Of a DNA stretch of 64,000 nt, positions 35,605 to 43,371 are shown piece after piece. How positions within the stretch are numbered: position 1 is the stretch's first letter; every line of letters starts with the position of its first letter. Under the pieces are notes generated by a model that was given only the letters and a program-made list of their open reading frames with translations, was not told the origin of the DNA and searched no databases. Origin of the DNA: JAOUEA01 sp963825685 (lineage in GTDB: Bacteria; Actinomycetota; UBA4738; HRBIN12); NCBI GenBank assembly GCA_963825685.1, contig CAWGUD010000006.1:124001-188000 (forward strand), written 5' to 3'. A program made the translations under genes and the position numbers.

Positions 35605-36081
35605 TCAGACGGGGCGGTGGACGTCCTCCGGCTCGGCGAGCAGCGAGTCCTTCACCCGATCGAGGAAGTCCTTGAGGGTCGCCTCGGCGACGCGGAACAG
35701 GACCGCTCGATCGATCGCGCGCCCGACGGCCCCGAGGGGGGGCACGTATCGTGCGCTCATCGCGAGCTGCGAGCGGTGGGGGCCCAGCGGTGCGATCTCG
35801 AGATCGGCGTCGAGCGACGGGAAGAGCCCGGCCGCTCCGACCGCGGACCAACGGATCGGCACGACGGTCTTGCTCGGCATCCTCACCGGCTCCCCGAGCT
35901 CGATCGCCACGCGCCGCGCGACGCGCACGTCGTCGCCGAACCCCACCTCGGCGAGCAGGGCGTCACCGTGGAAGTTCGCCTCGCCTGCCAGCCCGGGCAG
36001 CCAGGAATGCGGATCGCGCAAGAGCGCGACCTCGACCCGCTCGGGGTCCATCGGAAGTTCCACGAAGTAGCGAGCGAACAC
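35605..36081 (-). CDS. conserved hypothetical protein, possibly SRPBCC-like
   Basis: A 158-residue soluble protein starting VFARYFVELPMDPERVEVAL at the GTG 36079-36081. It alternates beta strands and helices (ANFHGDALLAEVGFGDDVRV, TVVPIRWSAVGAAGLFPSLD, ADLEIAPLGPHRSQLAMSAR) and ends in a long amphipathic helix (FRVAEATLKDFLDRVKDSLL). This pattern is compatible with a START/SRPBCC helix-grip fold that binds lipids or hydrophobic ligands, but I cannot be sure. It lies between the response regulator and the divergent multicopper oxidase, 37 bases from a DevR-box-like site, so it is probably part of the same regulon. Confidence 0.65.
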   Translation of the reverse strand: MFARYFVELPMDPERVEVALLRDPHSWLPGLAGEANFHGDALLAEVGFGDDVRVARRVAIELGEPVRMPSKTVVPIRWSAVGAAGLFPSLDADLEIAPLGPHRSQLAMSARYVPPLGAVGRAIDRAVLFRVAEATLKDFLDRVKDSLLAEPEDVHRPV

Positions 36082-36117
36082 GCGACCCAGTGTCGCGGGA
36101 GGAGCGGGCCGAACGCA

Positions 36118-36131
36118 GGGACACAGGTCCC
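36118..36131. promoter_or_regulatory. DevR-box-like site C between divergent genes
   Basis: GGGACACAGGTCCC is a perfect inverted repeat of GGGAC with a four-base spacer, the core of the DevR/DosR box. It lies 37 bases before the hypothetical gene (minus) and 96 bases before the multicopper oxidase (plus). A second palindrome, TGCGGGGCCCGCA (36167-36179), follows. Confidence 0.6.
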
Positions 36132-36226
36132 GGCCGGGTGGGGTCTCCTGGCACCCCCATCGGCCTTGCGGGGCCCGCAGACTCAGCCCTCGTGTACGCA
36201 CGAACGCCCGTTCCGGAAGGAGATCG

Positions 36227-37594
36227 ATGATGCGAAGGTTCCGCATGGGAGCGCTGGCACTGGCGACGGTGCTCGCGCTCGTCGCCGTCGCCTGCAGCGG
36301 CGACGGTGAGCAGGCCCCGGCCGCCGGCGACGGCGAGGCTGCGGCCGCGGGCGGTCCCGTCACCGTCGACGTGATGTTGTCCGACTTCGCGATCGAACCG
36401 GCCACGATCGAGGTGCCGGCGGGCAGCGACATCACCTTCAACGTGATGAATCACGGTCAGTCCCCGCACACGTTCGGGGTGGTCGTGGACGGCGAGACGA
36501 TCGAGACGCCGAGCATCGACGTCGACGGGTCGATCACGCTCGAGGTGCCGGCCCTGGCGGCGGGCACGTACGACACGTTGTGCACGGTGCCCGGTCACGA
36601 CCAGCTCGGCATGGTCGGAACCCTCACGGCGACCGATGGTGCCACCGACGGGACGACGGCCGCCAGCGGCGGGGGGACCGATGCGACCTCGCACGCCGCC
36701 ATGACCGCCGAGGAGATGGCCGCGGGCCACGAGCAGGGCGTGCAGGACTTCCTGGCCGGCAAGGAGACCGACTCCTACGGCAACCAGCCGATGGAACCCG
36801 AGATGGACGGCGGCGTGAAGGTCTACAACTTCACGGTCGAGGAGATCCAGTGGGAGATCGCCAAGGGTGAGTTCGTCGACGCGATGGCGTTCAACGGGCA
36901 GGTGCCCGGTCCTGAGCTCCGCGTCAACGAGGGCGACCGCGTGCGGTTCGTCGTGCAGAACCAGATGACCGAGCCGTTCGTGCTGCACTTCCACGGTCTG
37001 ACCGTCCCGAACAGCGAGGACGGCGTCCCCTACATCACCCAGCCGCCGATCATGCCCGGCGAGTACTGGACCTACGAGTTCACGATCAAGGACCCCCCCG
37101 GCATGTACGTCTACCACTCGCACTTCAACTCGGCGGAGCAGGTCGACAAGGGCTTGTACGGCTCGCTGATCGTGGAGCCGAAGAACGCGAACTGGACCCC
37201 GGTGTACGGCGCTGACCCGGCCGTCGAGTACACGATGTTCGTCGGCGACGGCACGCTCGGGTACAACCTGAACGCGAAGTCGTTCCCGGCCACCCAGCCG
37301 ATCGTGGCGTCCAAGGGCGACTGGGTGCTGATCCACCTCGCGAACGACGGCGCCCTGCTGCACCCGATGCACCTGCACGGCTTCCACTTCCTGGTCGTGG
37401 GGGAGGACGGCTACCCGTTGGCCAAGCAGAACCGGTACCTGGCGGACACGCTCGTGATCGCGCCCGGGTCGAGGTTCGACATCATGGTCAAGGCCGACTA
37501 TCCCGGTGCGTGGGCCTTCCACTGCCACATCCTGCCGCACGCCGAGGGACCCGAGGGCATGTTCGGCATGGTGACCGCGCTCGTCGTGCAGTGA
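36227..37594 (+). CDS. multicopper oxidase with an additional N-terminal cupredoxin domain (lipoprotein)
   Basis: A 455-residue exported protein. Residues 1-23 are a lipoprotein signal with lipobox Cys23 (ALVAVACS). Residues ~45-136 form a plastocyanin-like domain with type 1 copper ligands His81, Cys119, His124 and Met129 (TLCTVPGHDQLGM). Residues ~195-455 are a two-domain laccase-type oxidase with all four His-x-His motifs: HFHG (254-256), YHSHF (297-299), HPMHLH (379-384) and FHCHILPH (432-438), then Met. The complete HxH set favours an oxygen-reducing oxidase over copper nitrite reductase. The extra copper domain may pass electrons to the trinuclear site. It is outside the membrane. A DevR-like box lies upstream and a hairpin downstream. 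Confidence 0.9.
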   Translation: MMRRFRMGALALATVLALVAVACSGDGEQAPAAGDGEAAAAGGPVTVDVMLSDFAIEPATIEVPAGSDITFNVMNHGQSPHTFGVVVDGETIETPSIDVDGSITLEVPALAAGTYDTLCTVPGHDQLGMVGTLTATDGATDGTTAASGGGTDATSHAAMTAEEMAAGHEQGVQDFLAGKETDSYGNQPMEPEMDGGVKVYNFTVEEIQWEIAKGEFVDAMAFNGQVPGPELRVNEGDRVRFVVQNQMTEPFVLHFHGLTVPNSEDGVPYITQPPIMPGEYWTYEFTIKDPPGMYVYHSHFNSAEQVDKGLYGSLIVEPKNANWTPVYGADPAVEYTMFVGDGTLGYNLNAKSFPATQPIVASKGDWVLIHLANDGALLHPMHLHGFHFLVVGEDGYPLAKQNRYLADTLVIAPGSRFDIMVKADYPGAWAFHCHILPHAEGPEGMFGMVTALVVQ

Positions 37595-37623
37595 GTCTCT
37601 GATCCCGACGGGCGGCCGTGCGG

Positions 37624-37655
37624 GGGCCGGGGTTCGAGCGTTCGAGCCCCGGCCC
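37624..37655. terminator. bidirectional hairpin terminator
   Basis: A 14-bp stem (GGGCCGGGGTTCGA / TCGAGCCCCGGCCC, one G-T pair) with loop GCGT lies between the convergent multicopper oxidase and kinase genes. Confidence 0.8.
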
Positions 37656-37665
37656 TCGTGCCCGC

Positions 37666-38829
37666 CTAGAGGGGGAGCTGTGCCCTGACCGTCGTGCCCT
37701 CGCCGGCGACGCTGAGGATCGTGAGCTCTCCGCCCAGCGAGGTCACCCGCTCGCGCAGGTTGGGCATGCCCATCCCCGAGGAGGGCGACGACGGGTCGAA
37801 CCCGAGTCCGTCGTCGTCGATCTCGAGCTCGGCGCCGCCGTTCGAGCGCCGCAGGGTGATGCGGCACGACGTGGCCTGGGCGTGGCGGCCGACGTTCGAC
37901 AGGCCCTCGCGCACGAGCTGCACCACGTCGGCGGCGCGGCTCGCCAGCTCGGCCGCCACGCTCCCGTCGACGTCGACGATCGTGAGCACGTCGGTGCGCT
38001 CCTGGAACTCGAGCGCGAGCTGCTGCAGCGCCTGGTCGAGCTGGCGATCGGCCAGGATCCCCGGCCGCAGCCCGAAGATGTAGTTGCGCAGGTCGCGGAT
38101 CGCGCGGTCGACCTCTTCGGTCGCGTTCTCGATGCGCCGGGCGATCTCGGGGTCGTTGGCCATCGCCGCGGTGCCCTGCAGCCCCATGCCGACCGCGAAC
38201 AACGCCTGGATCACCCCGTCGTGCAGCTCCTTGGCGATGCGCTCGCGCTCCTCGAGCAGCTCGAGACGCGCGAGCTCCTCGTGGGCCCGCTGCATCTCGT
38301 CGTACAGCCGGGCGTTCTCGATCGCGACGCCTGCCTGTGTCGCCAGCACGACCAACGCAGCCTCGTCGTCGTCGGTGAACTCAGGCGCCCCCTGCTTCTC
38401 GGTGAGGTAGATGTTGCCGAAGATCTGGCCCAGCGCCGTGACCGGCGCCCCGAGGAACGAGTGCATCGGCGGGTGGTTCGGTGGGAAGCCGGCCGACCTC
38501 GGGTCCGCGCCGATCTCGGGGATGCGCATCGGCCGTCGTTCCTCGATCAACAGCCCCAGGATGCCGTGACCGACGGGAAGGTGACCGATCGCGGCTCGCT
38601 CCTCGTCGGTCACCCCTCGGGTGATGAATCGTTCGATGCGAGGGGCGTCCTCGCCCAGTACCCCGAGCGCTCCGTAGCGAGCCCCGGTGATGCCCAGCGC
38701 CAGCTCCACGATGCGCTCGAGCACGGAGTCGAGGTCGAGCTCCGAGGAGAGGGCGAGCCCCGCCTCGATCAACATGCGCGTCCGCGCCTCGTCGGGAGGC
38801 ACGCTGGGGGCCGGCTCGCGCTCGCTCAC
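37666..38829 (-). CDS. GAF-domain sensor histidine kinase, DevS-like
   Basis: A 387-residue soluble kinase. Residues ~18-165 form a GAF domain (LALSSELDLDSVLERIVELA, MHSFLGAPVTALGQIFGNIY, TQAGVAIENARLYDEMQRAH) similar to the second GAF of DevS/DosT. Residues ~180-250 are a HisKA_3 dimerisation domain with the phosphorylated His in RIAKELHDGVIQALFAVGMG. Residues ~285-385 form the ATPase (REGLSNVGRHAQATSC, EIDDDGLGFDPSS, GMGMPNLRERVTSLGGELTI). DevS has two GAF domains with a heme in the first; this protein has only one, so heme or another ligand is uncertain. It is the probable partner of the response regulator at 34912-35583. A TAGGCT -10 lies six bases before the GTG start. Confidence 0.92.
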   Translation of the reverse strand: MSEREPAPSVPPDEARTRMLIEAGLALSSELDLDSVLERIVELALGITGARYGALGVLGEDAPRIERFITRGVTDEERAAIGHLPVGHGILGLLIEERRPMRIPEIGADPRSAGFPPNHPPMHSFLGAPVTALGQIFGNIYLTEKQGAPEFTDDDEAALVVLATQAGVAIENARLYDEMQRAHEELARLELLEERERIAKELHDGVIQALFAVGMGLQGTAAMANDPEIARRIENATEEVDRAIRDLRNYIFGLRPGILADRQLDQALQQLALEFQERTDVLTIVDVDGSVAAELASRAADVVQLVREGLSNVGRHAQATSCRITLRRSNGGAELEIDDDGLGFDPSSPSSGMGMPNLRERVTSLGGELTILSVAGEGTTVRAQLPL

Positions 38830-38835
38830 ATCCCG

Positions 38836-38841
38836 AGCCTA
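38836..38841 (-). promoter_or_regulatory. -10 element, leaderless promoter of the kinase gene
   Basis: Minus-strand TAGGCT lies six bases before the GTG at 38829. Confidence 0.55.
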
Positions 38842-38903
38842 GCAACGGGGTCGATCCGTCCCGCCCGTTGGGGGGCGCCGGACCCGGGACGCGAGCGAGC
38901 GTC

Positions 38904-38918
38904 GGACCTACGGTGACC
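38904..38918. promoter_or_regulatory. weak DevR-box-like site D upstream of the CBS gene
   Basis: GGACCTACGGTGACC, 49 bases before the ATG, shares GGACC and CGG spacing with sites A and B but is less symmetric. Confidence 0.3.
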
Positions 38919-38967
38919 GTGGGATCCGAGGCCGAACGGCTCCGCATCCCATGAGGAGGTGTCGACG

Positions 38968-39648
38968 ATGTCACGCACCGTGGCCGACGTGATGACGAGG
39001 ACCGTCGTGGTGGTGCCGGGCTCGGCTCCCTTCAAACAGGTGGTCCGCGCGATGCGCGAGTATCGGGTGAGCGCCCTTCCCGTGACCGATCCCGATGGCT
39101 TGATCGTGGGCGTCGTCTCCGAGGCCGACATGATCCTGCGTGAGGACCCAGCCGTGCTCGAGCCGCACTTCTTCGAGGGACACGCGCGTCGCGACGAGCG
39201 GAGGAAGGCCGAGGCGTTGGTCGCCCGCGATCTGATGACCGCACCCCCGGTGACGGTCGGCCCTCAGGCGTCGGTCGCCGACGCCGCCCGGCTGATGCAC
39301 GAACGACGTGTGAAGCGGTTGCCGGTGGTCGACCTCGAGGGACGGATCGTCGGCATCGTCTCGCGCATGGACCTGCTCGCGGAGTTCCTCCGCGACGACG
39401 ATGACATCAAGACCGAGGTCTGCCGGGTGCTCACCGACGACCTCGCGGTCGTCGCCGATCAGATCCTCGTGCTCGTCGACGACGGTGTGGTGCACCTCGA
39501 AGGCCGCGTCGAACGCAGGTCGCTCGTGCCCACGATCTGGGGTGCCGTCCGCGCCGTTCCCGGCGTCGTGGGCCTCGACGAGCGCCTCACGTGGGAGCTC
39601 GACGACACGATCACGCCGGCGTCACCGGTTCCGTGGGTCGGGTTCTGA
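38968..39648 (+). CDS. CBS-pair and BON domain protein
   Basis: A 226-residue cytoplasmic protein. The ATG at 38968 is preceded by a perfect AGGAGG (38954-38959). Two CBS domains (~1-60 and ~82-145) read TVADVMTRTVVVVPGSAPFK and LMTAPPVTVGPQASVADAAR, each ending in an SEADM- or SRMDLL-type segment. Residues ~155-212 form a BON domain (VADQILVLVDDGVVHLEGRV). CBS pairs bind adenine nucleotides; CBS proteins such as Hrp1 belong to the DevR regulon of mycobacteria, which fits the neighbouring DevR/DevS genes. The 3' end overlaps the end of the convergent ferric-reductase-like gene by 38 bases. Confidence 0.88.
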   Translation: MSRTVADVMTRTVVVVPGSAPFKQVVRAMREYRVSALPVTDPDGLIVGVVSEADMILREDPAVLEPHFFEGHARRDERRKAEALVARDLMTAPPVTVGPQASVADAARLMHERRVKRLPVVDLEGRIVGIVSRMDLLAEFLRDDDDIKTEVCRVLTDDLAVVADQILVLVDDGVVHLEGRVERRSLVPTIWGAVRAVPGVVGLDERLTWELDDTITPASPVPWVGF

Positions 39649-40189
39649 CCGGGGGCGTCGGGCGCGGAGGCCGGTAGCCGTAGGTGAATGCCCGAACGAG
39701 CGTGAGGAACACGACGAGCAGCCCCGTCACCGCGTACATCGCGAACATCCAGGGTCGCTCCGTGTCGGTGCCGGCGAAGACGCCGTGAGCGAGCGCTAGC
39801 GCGAAGGCGGGCACCGCGAGGAGATGCAGGCGCCGCCACCACGCCGTGCCGAGCGGCTTGCGCAGCCACGACGACACCACGATGACCACGACCGCGTACA
39901 TCGCGATGACGCCGGCCGTGATCGCCATCGGCCGGTACTCCGACGCCATCGGCACGGTGAGGTCTGCGAGCGAGAACGGCATGAACTCGTCGATGAGCAG
40001 GAGTCCGAGGTGCACCCCGAGCAGCGCGAGTCCGGTCGTCGCCGCGAACGCATGGAAGAGGTTCGCCGACGGCTTCGAGATCCGCGTGGAGACCACGGAC
40101 GTCGTCGCCACCAATCCCCACGCGATCGAGAGGAAGAGCATCAGGTAGCTGCCGATGCCGGCGGCGCGGAGCAGGATCCACGTGTTCAT
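39611..40189 (-). CDS. ferric-reductase-like transmembrane protein
   Basis: A 192-residue inner-membrane protein with six helices. The pattern matches the ferric-reductase-like/YedZ transmembrane family. Histidines in helix 2 (NLFHAFAATTGLALLGVHLG) and helix 5 (WWRRLHLLAVPAFALALAHG) form two His pairs that would hold two b-type hemes across the membrane. The C-terminal tail is Pro/Arg-rich. It probably carries electrons across the membrane. The ATG at 40189 overlaps the stop of apbE, indicating coupling. It is last of an operon with apbE and two small membrane/secreted proteins. Confidence 0.88.
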   Translation of the reverse strand: MNTWILLRAAGIGSYLMLFLSIAWGLVATTSVVSTRISKPSANLFHAFAATTGLALLGVHLGLLLIDEFMPFSLADLTVPMASEYRPMAITAGVIAMYAVVVIVVSSWLRKPLGTAWWRRLHLLAVPAFALALAHGVFAGTDTERPWMFAMYAVTGLLVVFLTLVRAFTYGYRPPRPTPPVRTRPTEPVTPA

Positions 40190-41115
40190 GCGGCCACCTC
40201 GTCCTCTGGCTCGTCCGCTGGCTCGTCCGCTGGCTCGCCACTTCGGGCGGAGGTGACGGAGTGGAAGACGGTACCGTCGCGGCCGACGATCACGCTCGGT
40301 GCGTCGGCGACGGCCCGGGTGCCTCGGAGCAGCGCGACCGTTGCCGCGACCTCCGCCTCGGCACAGGTGGGCGCCCACGAGGTGACCTGCACGGCGTCGG
40401 TGATCGCGGGCGCTCCCGTGCGTGGATCGATGACGTGGTGGAGTCCCGGACCCCACGAGCGCTTCGCGGTGCTCGAGGTCGCGAGGGCGCCCCTGTCGAT
40501 CTGCACGGTCATGATCGCGCTCGACGGATCGTCGGGATCCTCGACATCGATCGCCAGCTGGGGAGCGTCTCCGCCGACGCGCAGGTCGCCGCCCGCCGAG
40601 ACGAGCACCCACGACATGCCGGACGCCAGCGCCCGTTCGACGGCGAGATCGACCGTCCACCCCTTGGCGATGCCGCCGAGGTCGAGTCCCACACCGGCCG
40701 GCAGCCGCACCGATCCGTCGGCCATCTCGATCTCGGTCCACCGGCCGCACGGAACCGGCCGGCGCAGCACGACGCGAGCCGAGCGGATGACCTCGTCGAA
40801 GTCACGATCGTATCCGGCGGCCTCGACGGCACCGAGCACCGTCGGATCGAACGCTCCGCCGGTGGCGGCCGCCTGTTCCAGGCAGGATCGGAGCAGGGAC
40901 TCGAATCCAGGGGAGAGGGTCACCCAGCTGCCCGCACGGGCATTCACCATCGACAGCTCGCTGTCGGGCCGGAACCGGCTGAACCGCTGCTCCTCGACCC
41001 GGAAGGTCTCGACCACGGCGTCGGCCCCGGCGGCGAATCCGTCGTCCGGTCCGTAGACGCTGAGCGTGGTGCCCATCGCCGGGGTGTCGAGTCGCTCGGT
41101 GTGCGCGTGCTCCAT
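40186..41115 (-). CDS. apbE: ApbE-type FAD:protein FMN transferase
   Basis: A 309-residue flavin transferase that attaches FMN to a Thr/Ser of exported redox proteins. The family signatures are VEEQRFSRFRPDSELSMVNA, AAATGGAFDPTVLGAVEAAG, VGLDLGGIAKGWTVDLAVER, WVLVSAGGDLRVGGD and HHVIDPRTGAPAITDAVQVT (metal-binding DPRTG). There is no signal peptide or lipobox, so it may act in the cytoplasm, or the exported target is modified before export. GGAGG precedes the ATG, which overlaps the upstream stop (TGATG). The C-terminal tail repeats PADEPADEPEDE. No FMN-binding target domain is encoded in this operon. Confidence 0.92.
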   Translation of the reverse strand: MEHAHTERLDTPAMGTTLSVYGPDDGFAAGADAVVETFRVEEQRFSRFRPDSELSMVNARAGSWVTLSPGFESLLRSCLEQAAATGGAFDPTVLGAVEAAGYDRDFDEVIRSARVVLRRPVPCGRWTEIEMADGSVRLPAGVGLDLGGIAKGWTVDLAVERALASGMSWVLVSAGGDLRVGGDAPQLAIDVEDPDDPSSAIMTVQIDRGALATSSTAKRSWGPGLHHVIDPRTGAPAITDAVQVTSWAPTCAEAEVAATVALLRGTRAVADAPSVIVGRDGTVFHSVTSARSGEPADEPADEPEDEVAA

Positions 41116-41438
41116 CACGATCCTCCGGTGGAAGGCGGTGGTGCGGGAGCAGGTGCGCCACCCGACGAGCTCGACGAGCTGCTCACCGACGGTGCCTGGA
41201 CGTAGGTGATCGGTGCGCTGGCGGCGGGTTCCACCACGACGATGCGCCGGGTGATGCGCCGCACGATCACGCGCTGCCGGGGGACCCAGCGGTCCCCCGG
41301 CGGCTGCGCCTGCTCGGGCATCGGGGAGGCACCCAGGGCACCGACGCCCGCGAGGAAGGTGGCGATGCCGGTCGTCCACGCGAGTGCGCGCAGTCGGTGG
41401 CGGCTCCACCGAGGCTTTCTGCGAGGTGCGTCAGTCAT
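41115..41438 (-). CDS. small single-pass membrane protein, unknown function
   Basis: A 107-residue protein. Residues ~17-37 form one hydrophobic segment (ALAWTTGIATFLAGVGALGA) after a basic N-terminus, so the rest is probably outside. The middle is basic (RQRVIVRRITRRIVVVEPAA) and the C-terminus is low-complexity Ser/Gly/Pro. I do not recognise a family. It lies between the acidic-tail protein (overlapping by 8 bases) and apbE, so the four genes are likely one operon. It may help assemble the redox system. Confidence 0.7.
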   Translation of the reverse strand: MTDAPRRKPRWSRHRLRALAWTTGIATFLAGVGALGASPMPEQAQPPGDRWVPRQRVIVRRITRRIVVVEPAASAPITYVQAPSVSSSSSSSGGAPAPAPPPSTGGS

Positions 41439-41826
41439 CGTCGCCCTCGTCCTCGTGGTCTTCGTCGTCCTCGTGGTCCTCGTGGTCGTCGTCGTCCCCG
41501 TGGTCGTCGCCCTCGTCCTCGTAGGCGTCGTCGTCCTCGTAGGAATCCTCGTCTCCCGACAGGTCGCTCGAGCCGCTCGGGGACGCGGCCGCCGCTGCCG
41601 GAGCCGCGATCCTCACGACCTCGCCCGGCTTCGCGTCCGCCTTCTTGTGCACCGTCACGGTGCGGCGAACGGTGCGGACGACCGGCTCGGATGAGGCGCG
41701 ACGTTCCGCCCTCGGGACCGCGTTGCTGACGGTCGGGCCCGTCAGTCCTGTGGCCACCGCGAGGCCACCGACGATCAGGGTGAGCACGAGTGCTGCTGAC
41801 AACATCAGTGCGGAACGCTTGTTCAT
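41431..41826 (-). CDS. membrane-anchored protein with highly acidic C-terminal tail
   Basis: A 131-residue protein starting after a perfect ribosome-binding site (GAAGGAGG). Residues ~5-28 are a signal anchor or signal peptide (ALMLSAALVLTLIVGGLAVA). Residues ~40-70 are basic (RTVRRTVTVHKKADAKPGEV). The last ~45 residues are almost only Asp, Glu and His (DDHGDDDDHEDHEDDEDHED). Such a tail would bind divalent metals or basic proteins outside the cell. The family is unknown; the repeated codon pattern suggests simple-sequence growth. It is first in the ferric-reductase/ApbE operon, so a metal-handling role is tempting but unproven. Confidence 0.7.
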   Translation of the reverse strand: MNKRSALMLSAALVLTLIVGGLAVATGLTGPTVSNAVPRAERRASSEPVVRTVRRTVTVHKKADAKPGEVVRIAAPAAAAASPSGSSDLSGDEDSYEDDDAYEDEGDDHGDDDDHEDHEDDEDHEDEGDDD

Positions 41827-41958
41827 CCCGGACCTCCTTCGGGTCACGGCGGGCTCGTTCCCGCCGAGGACCACGCTAGGGAGGTGTCATCAAGGGCCCG
41901 GGCAAGTCAGGGTTAAGGTTCGGGTAAGCCTCGCCGTCCGGCGGGACGGCCGAGCGGA

Positions 41959-42693
41959 TCAGACCATCGTGGTCAGGTCGGCGATCAGGATGGGATCGCT
42001 CGAGGGTGTCGAGGGGCAGTCCGACGGCTCGGTCGTCACCGCCATCGTGTCGGTGGTGCCGATGCTCGCCTCGACCCGGACCGCGACCACGCCGTCCGTC
42101 GGGGACACGCATCCCCCCGACACGGCCTCGTCGCCTTCGATCATCCAGATCTCGTACACCTTGTCCGCGCCGGGGTCAGGGAGGTCGCTGCCCCAGAACA
42201 CCGCTCCCGGCTCACCCGGAGTGAAGGCCATCGCGAGGGTGCCCTCGGTCTCGCCCGTGAAGACCACGAGGCGCTGGGAGGTCGTCGCCTGCACGCTCGT
42301 CGTCGAGGGCACGATCGTGCCGGCGGCCACGACCGCGATCGCGACGACGGCCGCGGCCGCGGCTGCGAGCCAGACACGCGGGCGCCGGGCCCGGCGCTCC
42401 TCCAGCTCGTCCCGCGGAGCCTGTGGGATCTCGACGACAGCTTCGCTCGCCGACGATCCGTCGCTCGCGCGCAGGATGCGATCCACGACGGCGTCGTCGA
42501 CCGGTTCCGCGTCGAGGGCGAACGCCAGCCGGCCCGCGGTCTCGGCGAATCCCTTCTCGAGCAGGGCGCACTCGGCGCAGTCCGCTCCGTGCGACTCGCG
42601 CTCGCGCTCCAGCAAGGCCCGGTCGTCACCGTCGAGTCCGCCGAGGGCGTCGACCGCCATGAGCTCTTCGATCACGGTGTGGTCGCGCGTCAT
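41959..42693 (-). CDS. RskA-type anti-sigma factor
   Basis: A 244-residue membrane anti-sigma factor. Residues ~1-75 are the cytoplasmic zinc anti-sigma domain with HGADCAEC. Residues ~107-126 are the single membrane helix (VWLAAAAAAVVAIAVVAAGT). Residues ~130-244 form the RskA extracytoplasmic domain (GAVFWGSDLPDPGADKVYEI, then WMIEGDEAVSGGCVSPTDGV). It would hold the sigma factor encoded just upstream until regulated proteolysis of the membrane protein releases it. Its start overlaps the sigma stop (ATGA), the usual layout of sigK-rskA pairs. Confidence 0.92.
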   Translation of the reverse strand: MTRDHTVIEELMAVDALGGLDGDDRALLERERESHGADCAECALLEKGFAETAGRLAFALDAEPVDDAVVDRILRASDGSSASEAVVEIPQAPRDELEERRARRPRVWLAAAAAAVVAIAVVAAGTIVPSTTSVQATTSQRLVVFTGETEGTLAMAFTPGEPGAVFWGSDLPDPGADKVYEIWMIEGDEAVSGGCVSPTDGVVAVRVEASIGTTDTMAVTTEPSDCPSTPSSDPILIADLTTMV

Positions 42694-43289
42694 CGTTCGA
42701 CCTCCGCGAGCATGTCGCGCATCCGGCGCATGCCGAGCATCGTCCGGGACTTCACGGTGCCGAGCGGGATGCCGGTCTTCTCGGCGATCTGCGACTGGGA
42801 CAGCCCGTCGAAGTACATCGACTCGAGCACGTCCCGCTGTTCTTCGGGCAGGTCGGCGAGGGCGGCACGCACGATCCGGCGCTCCTCGGGCAGTCCCAGC
42901 TGCTGGACGACGTCGTCGGCGTGATCGGCCTGCTCCTCGATCGCCTGCGGGATGGCCGCCTCGGCGCGGCGACGATGCGCCTCCTCTCGGCGCACGAGAT
43001 CGACGGCGCGATGATGCACCATGCCCATGAGCCAGCTCCTCACGGAGCCTCGCTCACCGTCGTAGGCGCCCGGATCCCTCCAGACCGCCATGAATGCCTC
43101 CTGCACGATCTCCTCCGCCAGATGTGACTGCCGCACGACCCGCTGCGCGAGCGCCTTGGCCGTCGGGGCATACCGATGGAACACCTCTCGGAACGCCTCC
43201 TCGTCGCCGCGATGCAGGCGAGTCATCAGGTCGCGATCGCGCGCCTCGGACAGGTCACCCATGTCCATCGGCGCATCCCGTTCCAGCAT
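42690..43289 (-). CDS. ECF sigma factor, SigK-like
   Basis: A sigma-70 family extracytoplasmic-function factor, about 199 residues. Region 2 reads RLHRGDEEAFREVFHRYAPT, then EEIVQEAFMAVWRDPGAYDG and RSWLMGMVHHRAVDLVRREE. Region 4 reads RAALADLPEEQRDVLESMYF, then LSQSQIAEKTGIPLGTVKSR. The arrangement and the RskA partner identify a SigK-type group. The start is uncertain: the ATG at 43289 directly precedes the conserved part, and a GTG at 43313 after GAGGAAG is also possible. Target promoters are unknown; the adjacent redox operon is a candidate. Confidence 0.9.
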   Translation of the reverse strand: MLERDAPMDMGDLSEARDRDLMTRLHRGDEEAFREVFHRYAPTAKALAQRVVRQSHLAEEIVQEAFMAVWRDPGAYDGERGSVRSWLMGMVHHRAVDLVRREEAHRRRAEAAIPQAIEEQADHADDVVQQLGLPEERRIVRAALADLPEEQRDVLESMYFDGLSQSQIAEKTGIPLGTVKSRTMLGMRRMRDMLAEVER

Positions 43290-43371
43290 CAGCGTCGCCT
43301 GGGACAACGGCACCTTCCTCGGAGCGAGATCGTTCCGCGGGGTATTCGCAGCGCGAGGCGGAGCGGATGGC

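Noticed and set aside
36227..37594. Copper nitrite reductase (NirK)
   Set aside because: All four HxH motifs of a trinuclear copper centre are present, which NirK lacks, so a laccase-type oxidase is more likely.
40198..40240. Short direct repeats GGCTCGTCCGCT
   Set aside because: They simply encode the PADEPADEPEDE tail of ApbE and show no sign of a mobile element.
41431..41540. Tandem repeat or CRISPR-like array in the acidic tail
   Set aside because: The regular pattern comes from repeated Asp/Glu/His codons; there are no spacers or conserved repeats.
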